A DNA stretch of 64,000 nucleotides from Lentzea sp. NEAU-D7 (lineage in GTDB: Bacteria > Actinomycetota > Actinomycetes > Mycobacteriales > Pseudonocardiaceae). The notes beneath the pieces are model-generated. The model had not been told where the DNA came from and made no database searches. It worked only from the letters and a program-made list of their open reading frames with translations. Location: assembly GCF_026242055.1 (NCBI RefSeq), contig NZ_JAPJDL010000010.1, positions 124,001-188,000 on the forward strand. The letters are read 5' to 3'. A program made the translations under genes and the position numbers. Positions 46,580 through 55,470 of the stretch are shown piece after piece (within the stretch, counting starts at the first letter, position 1; each line of letters starts with the position of its first letter).

Positions 46580-47668
46580 GTGCAGAACGTTCTGATCTCC
46601 GGCGCCAGCATCGCCGGGCCCGCGCTCGCGTACTGGTTGCGCCACCACGGTTTCAGCGTCACCGTCGTCGAACGGGCGCGCGGCCTGCGGCCCGGCGGCC
46701 AGGCCATCGACGTGCGCGGCCCGGCGCTCGAAGTCGTGGAGCGCATGGGTCTCGGCGAACGGCTGCGGTCGTCCAGCACCGGCATGCGCGGCATGACCAT
46801 GGTCGACGCCGACGGCAACGAGCTGTTCCGCTCCACCACGCACAGCCTGAGCGGTGGCGACCTGTCGAGCCCCGACGTCGAACTGCTGCGCGACGACCTC
46901 GCCCACATGCTGTTCGACGCGGCGGAAGGCGTCGAGCACCTCTTCGACGACACCATCACCTCGATCGACGGCACCCGCGTCACGTTCGAGAAGGCCGCCC
47001 CGCGCGACTTCGACGTCGTCGTCGGCGCGGACGGCCTGCACTCCCACGTCCGCCGGCTCGTGTTCGGGCCCGAGTCGCGGTTCACCACCCACCTCGGCAC
47101 GAACCTCGCCGTCTTCACCGCGCCGAACTTCCTCGGCCTCGACCACTGGCAGACGTTCCAGCAGGGCGGGACCGTCGGCGGTGGCATCATGAGCGCCTGC
47201 GCCAACGCGGAATGCCGCGTCTACATGGGTTTCTACGGCGAGGTGCCGTTCGACCACCGCGACGTCGACGCCCAGCGGCGGCTGGTCGCCGAGAAGTTCG
47301 ACGGCGCGGGCTGGGTGTGGCCGACGGCGCTGAAGCACATGTGGGAGGCGCCCGACTTCCACTTCGACTCGATGAGCCAGGTCAGGATGGACTCGTGGTC
47401 GCGCGGCAACGTCGTGCTGCTCGGTGACGCCGGCTACTGCGGTTCGCCGATGTCCGGGCAGGGCACGAGCCTGGCACTGGTCGGCGCGTACGTGCTGGCC
47501 GGTGAGCTCGCGAAGGACCCGTCGGCCGCCTTCGGGCGCTACGAGGAGGTCCTGCGGCCGTACGTGACCGCCAACCAGGACATGGCGCTGCGGAACGTGG
47601 AGACGGGCGGGGCGCCCGGCGAGGACTTCGCCGAGATCGTGAACAGCCTCAGCCTGCCCCGGTACTGA
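46580..47668 (+). CDS. FAD-dependent monooxygenase (PHBH/TetX-like)
   Basis: A 362-residue flavoprotein monooxygenase. FAD-binding motifs are GASIAGPALAYWLRHHG (Rossmann), GADGLHSHVRRLVFG (DG motif) and VVLLGDAGYCGSPMSGQGTSLALVGAYVLA (GD motif). Related enzymes hydroxylate aromatics or antibiotics. GTG start after GGGGGA. It stands 72 bases after the methyltransferase gene in the same direction; linkage is not proven. Confidence 0.92.
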   Translation: MQNVLISGASIAGPALAYWLRHHGFSVTVVERARGLRPGGQAIDVRGPALEVVERMGLGERLRSSSTGMRGMTMVDADGNELFRSTTHSLSGGDLSSPDVELLRDDLAHMLFDAAEGVEHLFDDTITSIDGTRVTFEKAAPRDFDVVVGADGLHSHVRRLVFGPESRFTTHLGTNLAVFTAPNFLGLDHWQTFQQGGTVGGGIMSACANAECRVYMGFYGEVPFDHRDVDAQRRLVAEKFDGAGWVWPTALKHMWEAPDFHFDSMSQVRMDSWSRGNVVLLGDAGYCGSPMSGQGTSLALVGAYVLAGELAKDPSAAFGRYEEVLRPYVTANQDMALRNVETGGAPGEDFAEIVNSLSLPRY

Positions 47669-47704
47669 GCCGGAAGGCCGCTTCCAGAAGGTCTCGAACA
47701 AAGA

Positions 47705-47720
47705 ATTGGCTCAGACCATT
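47705..47720 (+). promoter_or_regulatory. Weak dre-like (DasR) site
   Basis: ATTGGCTCAGACCATT matches the DasR consensus ACTGGTCTAGACCACT at 11 of 16 positions, with an intact AGACCA half. It is 67 bases before the GH20 hexosaminidase start, a gene class often controlled by DasR. Confidence 0.45.
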
Positions 47721-47786
47721 GACGACAAAAGGGATGTTTGAGCACGCTGGAGCAGGGTCGCCGCCCCCGACTCGTGAGGAGGAGTC

Positions 47787-49514
47787 GTGAGAACTCGCGT
47801 TCTCGCCGCGGTCGTCGCTGTCACCGCAGCGCTGTCCGTGAGCGCGCAGTCGCAAGCCGCGGAACCACTGCAGAGCCTCGTGCCGGTCCCTGTCTCGGTG
47901 CAGGCCAGAAGCGGTGTCACGCACACGCTGACGGCAGCCACGAAGATCTACACCGCCCCTGCCGCGCGTGACGTCGGCGACTTCCTCGCCGGCGTCCTGC
48001 GGCCCTCGACCGGGTACGCGTTCCCGGTGTCCGACTCGACCGGGACCCCGTCCGACGGCATCTCGCTGCTGCTCACGGGCGCGCCGGGCACGGTCGGCCA
48101 GCAGGGCTACCAGCTCGACGTGGCGGCGAGCTCCATCGTTCTGCGCGCCGCCACCTCCGAAGGCCTGTTCGCCGGCGTGCAGACGCTGCGGCAGCTGTTG
48201 CCGGCCAAGGTCGAGAGCACGACCGCGCAGGCCGGTCCGTGGACCGTGCCGGGCGCGCTGATCGTCGACCACCCGCGGTTCTCCTACCGGGGCGCGATGC
48301 TCGACGTGGCCCGCCACTTCCACCCGGTGTCCACGGTCAAGCGCTACATCGACCAGCTCGCGCTCTACAAGATCAATTACTTCCACCTGCACCTGACCGA
48401 CGACCAGGGCTGGCGGATCGTCATCGACAGCTGGCCGCGCCTCGCCACGTACGGCGGCAGCACGCAGGTCGGCGGCGGCCCCGGCGGGTACTACACCAAG
48501 GCGCAGTACAGCGAGATCGTGCAGTACGCGGCGTCGCGCAAGATCACGGTGATCCCCGAGATCGACATGCCGGGCCACACCAACGCAGCGCAGGCCTCGT
48601 ACGCGGAGCTCAACTGCAACGGCCAGGCCCCGCCGCTGCGCACGGACATCGAGGTCGGCTACTCCTCGCTGTGCGTGAACAAGGACATCACCTACCAGTT
48701 CGTCGACGACGTGGTGCGCGAGATCGCGGCGCTCACGCCCGGCCCGTACTTCCACATCGGCGGTGACGAGGCGCACGCGACCTCCGACGCCGACTACCAG
48801 GCGTTCATGGACCGGGCCCTGCCGATCGTGAAGAAGTACGGCAAGACCGTGCTCGGCTGGCACGAGTTCGTGAAGACCACGACCGACACCACGGCCATGC
48901 CGCAGTACTGGGGCACCACGACGTCCAACGCCACGGTGCAGGCAGCGGCGGCACGCGGCCAGAAGGTCATCATGTCGCCCGCGAACAAGGCGTACCTGGA
49001 CATGAAGTACAACTCCAGCACGCCTTTGGGCCTGTCGTGGGCCGGTCTGATCGAGGTCCAGACCGCCTACGAGTGGAATCCCGGCACGCACCTGAGCGGC
49101 GTCCCGGAGTCCGCGGTCCACGGCGTGGAGGCTCCACTGTGGAGCGAGACGCTGGTGACCGGCCGCGACATCGAGTTCATGGCGTTCCCCAGGCTCGCCG
49201 CGATCGCCGAGCTGGCGTGGTCGCCGTGGTCCACGCACAACTGGGACCAGTTCAAGGCGCGCCTGGGCAACCAGGGCCCGCGCTGGACGACCATGGGCAT
49301 CAACTTCTACAAGTCGGCCCAGGTGCCGTGGGACACCGGTGGCCCCGGCCCCGGTCCGTGCACGCAGCCGGCGTGGGAGCGCGACAAGGTCTACAACGGC
49401 GGCAACGTGGTCTCGCACAACGGCCACAAGTGGACCGCGCAGTGGTGGACGCGAGGTGAGGAGCCCGGCACCACCGGTCAGTGGGGTGTCTGGCGCGACG
49501 GAGGCGTTTGCTGA
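47787..49514 (+). CDS. Secreted beta-N-acetylhexosaminidase, GH20 + CBM
   Basis: A 575-residue exported glycoside hydrolase. It has a signal peptide to about residue 25 (VSAQSQAA), a GH20 N-terminal alpha/beta domain (27-155) and a TIM-barrel catalytic domain (165-500) with the assisting/acid pair Asp327-Glu328 in FHIGGDEAH. A Gly/Pro linker leads to a C-terminal CBM5/12-type chitin-binding module (about 525-575, PAWERDKVYNGGNVVSHNGH). It releases GlcNAc from chitooligosaccharides. GTG start after GAGGAG. A dre-like site upstream suggests DasR control. Confidence 0.95.
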   Translation: MRTRVLAAVVAVTAALSVSAQSQAAEPLQSLVPVPVSVQARSGVTHTLTAATKIYTAPAARDVGDFLAGVLRPSTGYAFPVSDSTGTPSDGISLLLTGAPGTVGQQGYQLDVAASSIVLRAATSEGLFAGVQTLRQLLPAKVESTTAQAGPWTVPGALIVDHPRFSYRGAMLDVARHFHPVSTVKRYIDQLALYKINYFHLHLTDDQGWRIVIDSWPRLATYGGSTQVGGGPGGYYTKAQYSEIVQYAASRKITVIPEIDMPGHTNAAQASYAELNCNGQAPPLRTDIEVGYSSLCVNKDITYQFVDDVVREIAALTPGPYFHIGGDEAHATSDADYQAFMDRALPIVKKYGKTVLGWHEFVKTTTDTTAMPQYWGTTTSNATVQAAAARGQKVIMSPANKAYLDMKYNSSTPLGLSWAGLIEVQTAYEWNPGTHLSGVPESAVHGVEAPLWSETLVTGRDIEFMAFPRLAAIAELAWSPWSTHNWDQFKARLGNQGPRWTTMGINFYKSAQVPWDTGGPGPGPCTQPAWERDKVYNGGNVVSHNGHKWTAQWWTRGEEPGTTGQWGVWRDGGVC

Positions 49515-49537
49515 CTTCCAGTGGGTACTCGTCGGCC

Positions 49538-49723
49538 ATGACGGATCCGGAAGTTGCCGAGGAGTTCGCCGAAGAGGCCGGCGTCGACCCGACACCGCAG
49601 GAGGTCGACCAGTACCGCGACATGACGCAGCCGGGTGAGTGGCGCGCCGACGACGAGATGGGAGCGGACGGCGCGCCCGCACCGCAGGACGGGGAGGACC
49701 CGACCGGCGGTTCCGGCGCGTGA
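49538..49723 (+). CDS. Small acidic hypothetical protein
   Basis: A 61-residue, highly acidic protein (MTDPEVAEEFAEEAGVDPTP) without hydrophobic segment, ending in a Gly/Asp-rich tail. It begins 23 bases after the GH20 gene on the same strand. Probably a genuine small conserved actinobacterial protein; function unknown. Confidence 0.55.
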   Translation: MTDPEVAEEFAEEAGVDPTPQEVDQYRDMTQPGEWRADDEMGADGAPAPQDGEDPTGGSGA

Positions 49724-49781
49724 TGTCTGATTCATCCGGTGCGGGCGCTTATCGAGCGTCCGCACCGGGTAACAGAGCGTC

Positions 49782-50687
49782 GTGGATGCCCGAGTTGCCG
49801 TATTTGCCCCGTCCCCTCAACTGACCATCACCGTCGAGGACCTCGACGGTGAGCCGGACGTGCACCTGCACGCCGGCGGCCAGGGTTTCTGGCAGTCCAG
49901 GATGATCGCCGCTTTAGGCGTCGAAGCCGTCGTGTGCGCGACGTTCGGCGGTGAGACCGGTCGTGTGCTGCGCACTTTGCTCGAAGGCGAGCACGTCGAC
50001 CTCAAGGCGCGCGACGTCGCCGCCCGCAACGGCGCCTACGTGCACGACCGCCGCGACGGCAGCCGGGACGAGATGGTCGAGATGCTCCCGGATGCGCTGT
50101 CCCGCCACGAGCTCGACGACGTCTACGAGTCGGCACTGGTGGAGGGCATCCGCGCGGGCACGGCCGTGCTGAGCGGGCCGTCCGACGACCGGGTGCTGCC
50201 CCACGACACGTACTTCCGCCTCACCTCGGACCTGACCGGCAACGGTTGCCGCGTGATCGTCGACCTGGCGGGCGACCGGCTCGCCGAAGCCGTGCGCGGC
50301 GGCCCGCACGTCGTCAAGGTGTCGCACGAGGAACTGGGCGAGGAAGACCTGCCCAAGCTCATCGAGAAGGCACGCGAGATCGCTGCCTCGTGCGTGCACG
50401 GAGTGGTGGTGTCGCGCGCCGACGAACCGGCGTTGGCCCTGCTGGAAGACCAGCTCTACCTCGTGCGGATGCCGCAGCTTCAGCCCGTCGACACGCGTGG
50501 CGCCGGCGACTCCATGACCGCGGGGATTTCGGCGGGCCTCGCGCTGGGTATGTCGTTGACGGACGCGGTGAAGCTCGGCGCGGCCGCGGGAGCGGTCAAC
50601 GTGACGCGGCACGGCCTCGGCAGTGGCGGGGGAGAAGCCGTGCGCGAGCTGAGCAAACGCGTGGAACTGGAGCCGATCGAGGAATGA
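49782..50687 (+). CDS. PfkB-family sugar kinase
   Basis: A 301-residue ribokinase/PfkB-type kinase, most like the 1-phosphofructokinase/tagatose-6-phosphate kinase branch. The N-terminal substrate region is PSPQLTITVEDLDGEPDVHLHAGGQGFWQSRM and the ATP-site motif with the catalytic Asp is DTRGAGDSMTAG (about 236-247). The sugar substrate is not certain. It ends four bases before the surE start, indicating an operon. Confidence 0.9.
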   Translation: MDARVAVFAPSPQLTITVEDLDGEPDVHLHAGGQGFWQSRMIAALGVEAVVCATFGGETGRVLRTLLEGEHVDLKARDVAARNGAYVHDRRDGSRDEMVEMLPDALSRHELDDVYESALVEGIRAGTAVLSGPSDDRVLPHDTYFRLTSDLTGNGCRVIVDLAGDRLAEAVRGGPHVVKVSHEELGEEDLPKLIEKAREIAASCVHGVVVSRADEPALALLEDQLYLVRMPQLQPVDTRGAGDSMTAGISAGLALGMSLTDAVKLGAAAGAVNVTRHGLGSGGGEAVRELSKRVELEPIEE

Positions 50688-50691
50688 GCGG

Positions 50692-51447
50692 ATGCGCGCG
50701 CTGATCACGAATGACGACGGAATCGACTCTCCCGGCCTGTGGACCCTGGCGTCCGCCGCTGCCGAGTGCGGCCTCGAAGTGGTGGTGGCGGCGCCGTCGG
50801 CCCAGGCCAGCGGCACCAGCGCCTCGGTCGCGGCGGTGGGAGGGAACGGCAGGGTGGCGAGCGAGCGCCGCACCCTGCCGGGACTCGACGTCGAGGCCTA
50901 CGCCGTCGCGGCGCATCCGGGCCTGATCTCGCTGATCGCGTGCAGGGGCGGCTTCGGCGGCAAGCCCGACGTCGTGCTGTCCGGCGTGAACCTGGGCGCG
51001 AACGTGGGCCGCGCCATCCTGCACTCCGGCACCGTCGGCGCGGCGCTGACCGCGCACCTGAACGACGTCACGGCGATGGCGGTGTCGCTCGACGTGGGAC
51101 TGGACGCGCCCGAACCGTTGTGGGACAAGGCGGGCGAGGTGGTGCGCGTCGTGCTGCCCGCGTTGCTGGAGATGCCCGCGGCCACGGTGCTGTCGGTGAA
51201 CGTGCCGAACGTCGTCGACGTGCGGGGACTTCGCTGGGCGGAGCTGGCGCGGTTCGGCACCGTGCAGAGCCGGGTGGACGACGTGGGCGACAACGAGGTC
51301 GAGCTCGTGCACGTCTACAACGAGGAGTCGCTCGTGCCGGGTACGGACACGGCGTTGCTGGCGGACGGTTTCGCGACCGTGACGGCGCTGCGCTCGGTCG
51401 ACCGCGACGTCAGCTCGGAGCCCGCTTTGCCGGCCTGGCCAGCGTGA
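50692..51447 (+). CDS. surE: 5'/3'-nucleotidase SurE
   Basis: A 251-residue SurE phosphatase. The metal-binding N terminus is ALITNDDGIDSPG (Asp8, Asp9), followed by the APSAQASGTSASV loop and SGVNLGANVG with the conserved Asn. It dephosphorylates nucleoside monophosphates and possibly short polyphosphate. It is coupled to the PfkB kinase gene and overlaps the convergent small membrane protein gene by 38 bases. Confidence 0.95.
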   Translation: MRALITNDDGIDSPGLWTLASAAAECGLEVVVAAPSAQASGTSASVAAVGGNGRVASERRTLPGLDVEAYAVAAHPGLISLIACRGGFGGKPDVVLSGVNLGANVGRAILHSGTVGAALTAHLNDVTAMAVSLDVGLDAPEPLWDKAGEVVRVVLPALLEMPAATVLSVNVPNVVDVRGLRWAELARFGTVQSRVDDVGDNEVELVHVYNEESLVPGTDTALLADGFATVTALRSVDRDVSSEPALPAWPA

Positions 51448-51739
51448 TCACGAGCCCGAGCAGCGCTGTCCGCACCCCGAGGAAGCCCTCGGTCGTGACG
51501 TCGTCGAGCGAGAACGCCAGCATCCCGAACCCCAGCAGCAGGAGGAGTCCGTACATCCGCGCGTGGCCGAGCCGCCACGCCATCAAGATGCCCATCACCC
51601 CGACGCCGAGCTGGACGACGCGGTAGTTCGGATCCAGGCCGAAGAGATCCAGCCATCCGAAGGCGAGCTGCACCACGCCCGCCGTGAGTGTGATCGCCTG
51701 CGGCCTCGTGAACTGGAACTGATCGGTCGACAAGGCCAC
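51410..51739 (-). CDS. Small membrane protein
   Basis: A 109-residue protein with three to four hydrophobic helices (ITLTAGVVQLAFGWLDLFG, VVQLGVGVMGILMAW, MYGLLLLLGFGMLAF). It resembles actinobacterial DUF4383-like proteins but the family is not certain. It is the last gene of the leftward MarR-DUF5313 group, six bases after the DUF5313 stop. Its 3' end overlaps surE. Confidence 0.8.
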   Translation of the reverse strand: MALSTDQFQFTRPQAITLTAGVVQLAFGWLDLFGLDPNYRVVQLGVGVMGILMAWRLGHARMYGLLLLLGFGMLAFSLDDVTTEGFLGVRTALLGLVITLARPAKRAPS

Positions 51740-51745
51740 AGGTCT

Positions 51746-52141
51746 TCACCCCTCGGATCGCCGCCAGACCGCGTCGTACTTCGCCTGTCGTTCGCGATCC
51801 TTCACAGCATTGCGTTCTCGGCGCCCCTGAGTCGCCGTCCCTCGTGGATACCCGTACTTCGTGAGGCGGTAATCCACACTTTCCGGTGCGTAGGAGAGCG
51901 CGAAGTACAGTCCTACAACGAATCCGAGCGCACCGCACGCGATCGCCAGCGGCCACGGCGAACCGAGTCCGAAGACGAGCGCGAGCGTGATGGCCGTCGT
52001 CAGCGGCGTGACCTGCACGAGGCTGCGCACCGTGAACCGCAGCAACCACTTTGGACCGGTCACGTCGTCGTAGACGAACTCCCGGTACTTCTGGGGCACC
52101 CGCCCGCCCGCGTAGTACCAGGCCTTCAGCGCGGGGTTCAC
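51746..52141 (-). CDS. DUF5313 membrane protein
   Basis: A 131-residue protein of the DUF5313 family: NPALKAWYYAGGRVPQKYREFVYDDVTGPKW, two TM helices, then YRLTKYGYPRG and a basic C terminus. It is known from actinobacteria without function. GTG start overlapping the MarR stop (GTGA), so it is co-translated with the regulator. Confidence 0.88.
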   Translation of the reverse strand: MNPALKAWYYAGGRVPQKYREFVYDDVTGPKWLLRFTVRSLVQVTPLTTAITLALVFGLGSPWPLAIACGALGFVVGLYFALSYAPESVDYRLTKYGYPRGTATQGRRERNAVKDRERQAKYDAVWRRSEG

Positions 52142-52587
52142 CGGGTCGCCTTGGCGATCACCTTGTGCAGCACCTGGTTCAGCTGCGCGAGCTCTTCGAA
52201 CGTCATGTCGAGCTGCTCCACGACCTTGAAGGGGATCTTGAGCGCTTCCTGGCGCAGCTCGGTGCCCTTCTCGGTGAGGGTCAGCGCGAGCGCGCGTTCG
52301 TCCGCTTTGTCCCGTTGCCGCTCGACGTACCCGATCGCCTCCAGCCGCTTGAGCAGCGGGCTGAGGGTGCCGGGGTCGAGCTGCAGGACGCTGCTCAGGT
52401 CCTTGACGGTGCGCGGTGACCGCTCCCAGAGCGCCAGCATCACCAGGTACTGGGGATGCGTGAGGTTCAGCGGCTCCAGGATCGGGCGGTAGACCGCGAT
52501 CACCGTCCGGCTGGCCACGGCCAGCGCGAAGCAGACCTGCCGCTCCAGTTCGAGCGGGTTCTCCGGAACACTTGGTGTACTAATCAT
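52138..52587 (-). CDS. MarR-family regulator (OhrR-like)
   Basis: A 149-residue winged-helix regulator. The N terminus has the single cysteine of OhrR-type redox sensors (LERQVCFALAVASR), followed by LTHPQYLVMLALWERSPRTVKDLSSVLQLDPGTLSPLLKRLEAIGYV. A thiol-based organic-peroxide sensor is therefore likely, although no ohr gene is adjacent. Repeats of TTGGTGTAC span its start codon, consistent with autoregulation. It heads a leftward unit with two membrane proteins. Confidence 0.93.
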   Translation of the reverse strand: MISTPSVPENPLELERQVCFALAVASRTVIAVYRPILEPLNLTHPQYLVMLALWERSPRTVKDLSSVLQLDPGTLSPLLKRLEAIGYVERQRDKADERALALTLTEKGTELRQEALKIPFKVVEQLDMTFEELAQLNQVLHKVIAKATR

Positions 52588-52597
52588 TGGTGTACAC
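52572..52597. promoter_or_regulatory. MarR operator-like direct repeats
   Basis: TTGGTGTAC occurs at 52572-52580 and again at 52587-52595, exactly 15 bases apart; the second copy continues into the palindrome GTGTACAC (52590-52597). The repeats straddle the ATG of the MarR gene, a good place for autorepression. Confidence 0.6.
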
Positions 52598-52642
52598 ACT
52601 AACTGCCGGGAACGCTCGGATCCAAGAGGTGTGGCGCAGTGC

Positions 52643-53470
52643 TCAGCTCTTCAACGCCTCCGCGAGCACCTCGGCGGTGACGGCCGCGCCCGTCCGGGTC
52701 ATCACGGTGCCGCCGTGGTCGACCTCGTTGATCAGCACGGGGTCGCGCAGGACGGGCAGTTCGGCGCGGAACGCCTGGGCCTGGTCGGCGGTGTAGGCCG
52801 GTGGGGAGTCCGGGCCGGTGCTCCACTCGGCGTGCACGAACCACGTCGGGACGGTCAGCTCCCGCCAGCGCGAGGTGCCGAAGACGACGTCGGTGGCGTC
52901 GGCGACCAGGGTGTCGGCCGGCAACCTCAGCTGGCCGTCCGGGGTCAGGTCGTGGGCGAAGTACTCGCGGATCAACGGGTCGGTGGCGTCGACCGTCGAG
53001 TTGACCGCCGCCTGGACGGCCACGTACTCGTCGACGGTCCAGGTGCGTTCACGGGCGGCCACCTGCGGGGCGAACGCCGCCGAGAGCATCTCCTCGGTCA
53101 TGTGGGCGTGGGCGGGCATGGGGAAGCCGCCGTCCACGAGCACGAGCGCGCGCACTCGGTCCGGGTGGCGCACGGCCAGGTCGACGGCCACGTAGGCGCC
53201 CATGGACATGCCGCACACCGTCACGGTCTGGAGGTTCAAGGCGTCGAGCACGCGGACCATGTCGTCGGCGTGCTGCCCGATGGACGAGCCGGGCACCTCG
53301 CAGCTGTCGCCGCGGCCGCGCAGGTCCGGGGCGATGAGCGAGAAACCGTGCGCCGCCACCCAGTTCCACAGCCTGCGGCTGCCGCTGACGCCGTGGATCG
53401 CCAGCACGGGCGGGGTGTCGCCGTCGTGGATCTCGACGGCGAGATCGCCGCCGTCTACCGGAACGCGCAT
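52643..53470 (-). CDS. Alpha/beta hydrolase
   Basis: A 275-residue cytoplasmic alpha/beta hydrolase. The oxyanion segment is LAIHGVSGSRRLWNW, the nucleophile Ser89 is in VCGMSMGAYV, and the His is in NEVDHGGTVM near the C terminus. The substrate is unknown. It is the last gene of the leftward unit TetR-oxidase-hydrolase, nine bases after the oxidase stop. Confidence 0.92.
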   Translation of the reverse strand: MRVPVDGGDLAVEIHDGDTPPVLAIHGVSGSRRLWNWVAAHGFSLIAPDLRGRGDSCEVPGSSIGQHADDMVRVLDALNLQTVTVCGMSMGAYVAVDLAVRHPDRVRALVLVDGGFPMPAHAHMTEEMLSAAFAPQVAARERTWTVDEYVAVQAAVNSTVDATDPLIREYFAHDLTPDGQLRLPADTLVADATDVVFGTSRWRELTVPTWFVHAEWSTGPDSPPAYTADQAQAFRAELPVLRDPVLINEVDHGGTVMTRTGAAVTAEVLAEALKS

Positions 53471-53479
53471 GCGGACTCC

Positions 53480-54802
53480 TCAGGCTTTGCCGGGGTTGAA
53501 GAGGTTCAGGGGGTCGAGCGCCTGTTTGACCGCCCGGTGGACCGACCACGCGTCCGGGCCCAGTTCGCGGATCATGCCGTCCCGCTTGAGCAGGCCCACG
53601 CCGTGCTCGCCGGTGACGGTGCCGCCCAGCCGCAACGCCTGGTCGATGATGTCCTCGAACGCCGCCTGCGCGGCGATCCTCGCGTTGTCGTCGCCGGGCG
53701 GGGTGATCAGCAACGGGTGCAGGTTGCCGTCGCCGGCGTGGGCGATGGTCGCGATCCGGACCTGGTGGCGCGCGCCGATCTCCTCGATGTGCGCGAGCAA
53801 CGCGGGCACCGCCGACCTGGGCACGCACACGTCCTCGGTCAGCAGCGGGCCGAGGCGTTCCAGTGCCGGGTAGGTCAGGCGGCGGGCGGCGAAGAGCGCT
53901 TCGGCCTCGGTCGAGTCGGTGGAACGCTCCGTCCAGACGGCGCCCGCGTCGGTGAAGGCCGCGACCAGGCCGTCGGCGTCGTCCGGTGTCTCGGCGCGGG
54001 CCAGCAGCATGGCCTCGGTGTCCGGCTCGATGCCCAGGTGCTTCCAGTCCTCCACGGCCTGCAGGCAGGCGCGGTCGACCAGTTCCAGCGCGGCGGGCTG
54101 CAGGCCCCGGCTGGTGCTCAGCGCGACGGCCTGACCTGCGGCGACGAGGCTGGAGAACGCGCCGACGACGGTGGCGGACGGACGCGGGGCCGGGCGCAGG
54201 CGGACGGTGACCTCGGTGACGACGCCGAGCGTGCCCTCGGAGCCGACCAGCAGGCTGGTCAGGTCGTAGCCGGCGACGCCCTTGGTGGTGCGCCTGCCGA
54301 GCCGCACCGCCGTCCCGTACGCGACGGGGCCGCCCATCACGGCCTCCAGGCCGAGCACGTAGTCCCGCGTCACGCCGTACTTGAGGCAGCACAGGCCGCC
54401 CGCGTTCGTGGCGACGTTGCCGCCGATCGTCGACCACGGCGAACTGGCCGGGTCCGGCGGGTACCAGAGCCCTTGCGCGGCAACGGCTTTCTTCAGGTCG
54501 TCGTTCACGACACCCGGCTGCACGACGGCGAGCAGGTTGTCCCGGTCGATCTCCAGGATCTCGTCCATGCGGCTGAGGTCGAGGACCAGGCAGCCGTCGA
54601 CCGCGTTGGCGCCGCCGGACAGACCCGTGCCCGCGCCTCGCGGCACGATCGGGATGTTGTGCGCCGCGCAGTGCCGCACGGCTTCTTGAACGTCCTCTGT
54701 GGACTGAGGTCGCAGTGCGGCGTACGGCGTTCCCGCCGGGGCCCACTCTGCCTCGTCGTGGCTGAGGCCGGCCAGCGTGTTCGGGTCCGTGATGAGGTTC
54801 AT
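53480..54802 (-). CDS. FAD-linked oxidase, GlcD/D-lactate dehydrogenase type
   Basis: A 440-residue PCMH-type flavoprotein: AVRHCAAHNIPIVPRGAGTGLSGGANAVDG and PWSTIGGNVATNAGGLCCLKYG in the FAD domain, and a C-terminal oxidase domain with IATIAHAGDGNLHPLL and GEHGVGLLKR. These features fit glycolate/D-lactate or D-2-hydroxyglutarate dehydrogenases. Its ATG overlaps the TetR stop, so the regulator probably controls it. Confidence 0.94.
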   Translation of the reverse strand: MNLITDPNTLAGLSHDEAEWAPAGTPYAALRPQSTEDVQEAVRHCAAHNIPIVPRGAGTGLSGGANAVDGCLVLDLSRMDEILEIDRDNLLAVVQPGVVNDDLKKAVAAQGLWYPPDPASSPWSTIGGNVATNAGGLCCLKYGVTRDYVLGLEAVMGGPVAYGTAVRLGRRTTKGVAGYDLTSLLVGSEGTLGVVTEVTVRLRPAPRPSATVVGAFSSLVAAGQAVALSTSRGLQPAALELVDRACLQAVEDWKHLGIEPDTEAMLLARAETPDDADGLVAAFTDAGAVWTERSTDSTEAEALFAARRLTYPALERLGPLLTEDVCVPRSAVPALLAHIEEIGARHQVRIATIAHAGDGNLHPLLITPPGDDNARIAAQAAFEDIIDQALRLGGTVTGEHGVGLLKRDGMIRELGPDAWSVHRAVKQALDPLNLFNPGKA

Positions 54803-55377
54803 GACCGCTCCAACGCGCCGTGGGCCGCCTTGTGCACAACTCGTTCCAGTTCCGCGCCCCACGCCGCCGGTGTGGTGTCCGTGTGGATCGGCACCGCGCC
54901 CATGCCCGCCACCGCGAACCGCGCGAAGAGCACCAGGTCGAAGGCCTGGGCGGGGGAGGCGAGCGGCGGGGTCAGGACCGCGGCGATCTTCGCGGCACCC
55001 GTGTTGAGCTCCTGGGTGCCGGTCGCGATCAGGTCGGGCTCCGTGACGATCACGGCGCGGCGGCCGAGCTCCAGCGCCCACTGCTCGGGTGTGATCGTGT
55101 CGATGGCCGTGCGCACTGCTTTCGTCAGCGCCGCAACGGGATCGGGGTCCGCGACGAGCGCGCGGACGACGCGGCTGAGGAACGCGTCGTACCAGAAGAT
55201 CGCGGCCTTGGTGCCGAACGTGCGGAACAGCGTGCGTTCGGAGACGCCCGCGCGGTCGGCGATGGCCTTGGTCGACGTGGCGGCGAAGCCCTGGTCGAGA
55301 CACAGCGCGATGGCCGCCTCCTGGATCGCGAGGCGGGTGCGCAGGTCCTTCGCGGCACGGGCGGTGAGCGTCTCCAC
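54799..55377 (-). CDS. TetR-family regulator
   Basis: A 192-residue regulator with an N-terminal TetR helix-turn-helix (AIQEAAIALCLDQGFAATSTKAIADRAGVSERTLFRTFGTK) and a ligand domain of unknown specificity. It is the first gene of the unit with the FAD oxidase and hydrolase, coupled by an ATGA overlap. A hydroxy acid or a related compound may be the inducer (inference from the neighbour). Confidence 0.93.
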   Translation of the reverse strand: METLTARAAKDLRTRLAIQEAAIALCLDQGFAATSTKAIADRAGVSERTLFRTFGTKAAIFWYDAFLSRVVRALVADPDPVAALTKAVRTAIDTITPEQWALELGRRAVIVTEPDLIATGTQELNTGAAKIAAVLTPPLASPAQAFDLVLFARFAVAGMGAVPIHTDTTPAAWGAELERVVHKAAHGALERS

Positions 55378-55396
55378 GCCGTCAACCTAGCCCAGA

Positions 55397-55415
55397 ATGT
55401 CAGCAACTGCCAGAT
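55397..55415. promoter_or_regulatory. Imperfect dyad upstream of TetR gene
   Basis: ATGTCAG-CAA-CTGCCAGAT is an imperfect inverted repeat 20-38 bases before the TetR start, in the gap shared with the divergent glycosyltransferase. It is a possible TetR operator; the symmetry is weak. Confidence 0.3.
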
Positions 55416-55470
55416 TTCGCGTCAGCTGGTGTCAAAGTGTCGATGCCGGACGACGGGGTAGACGACTGGC

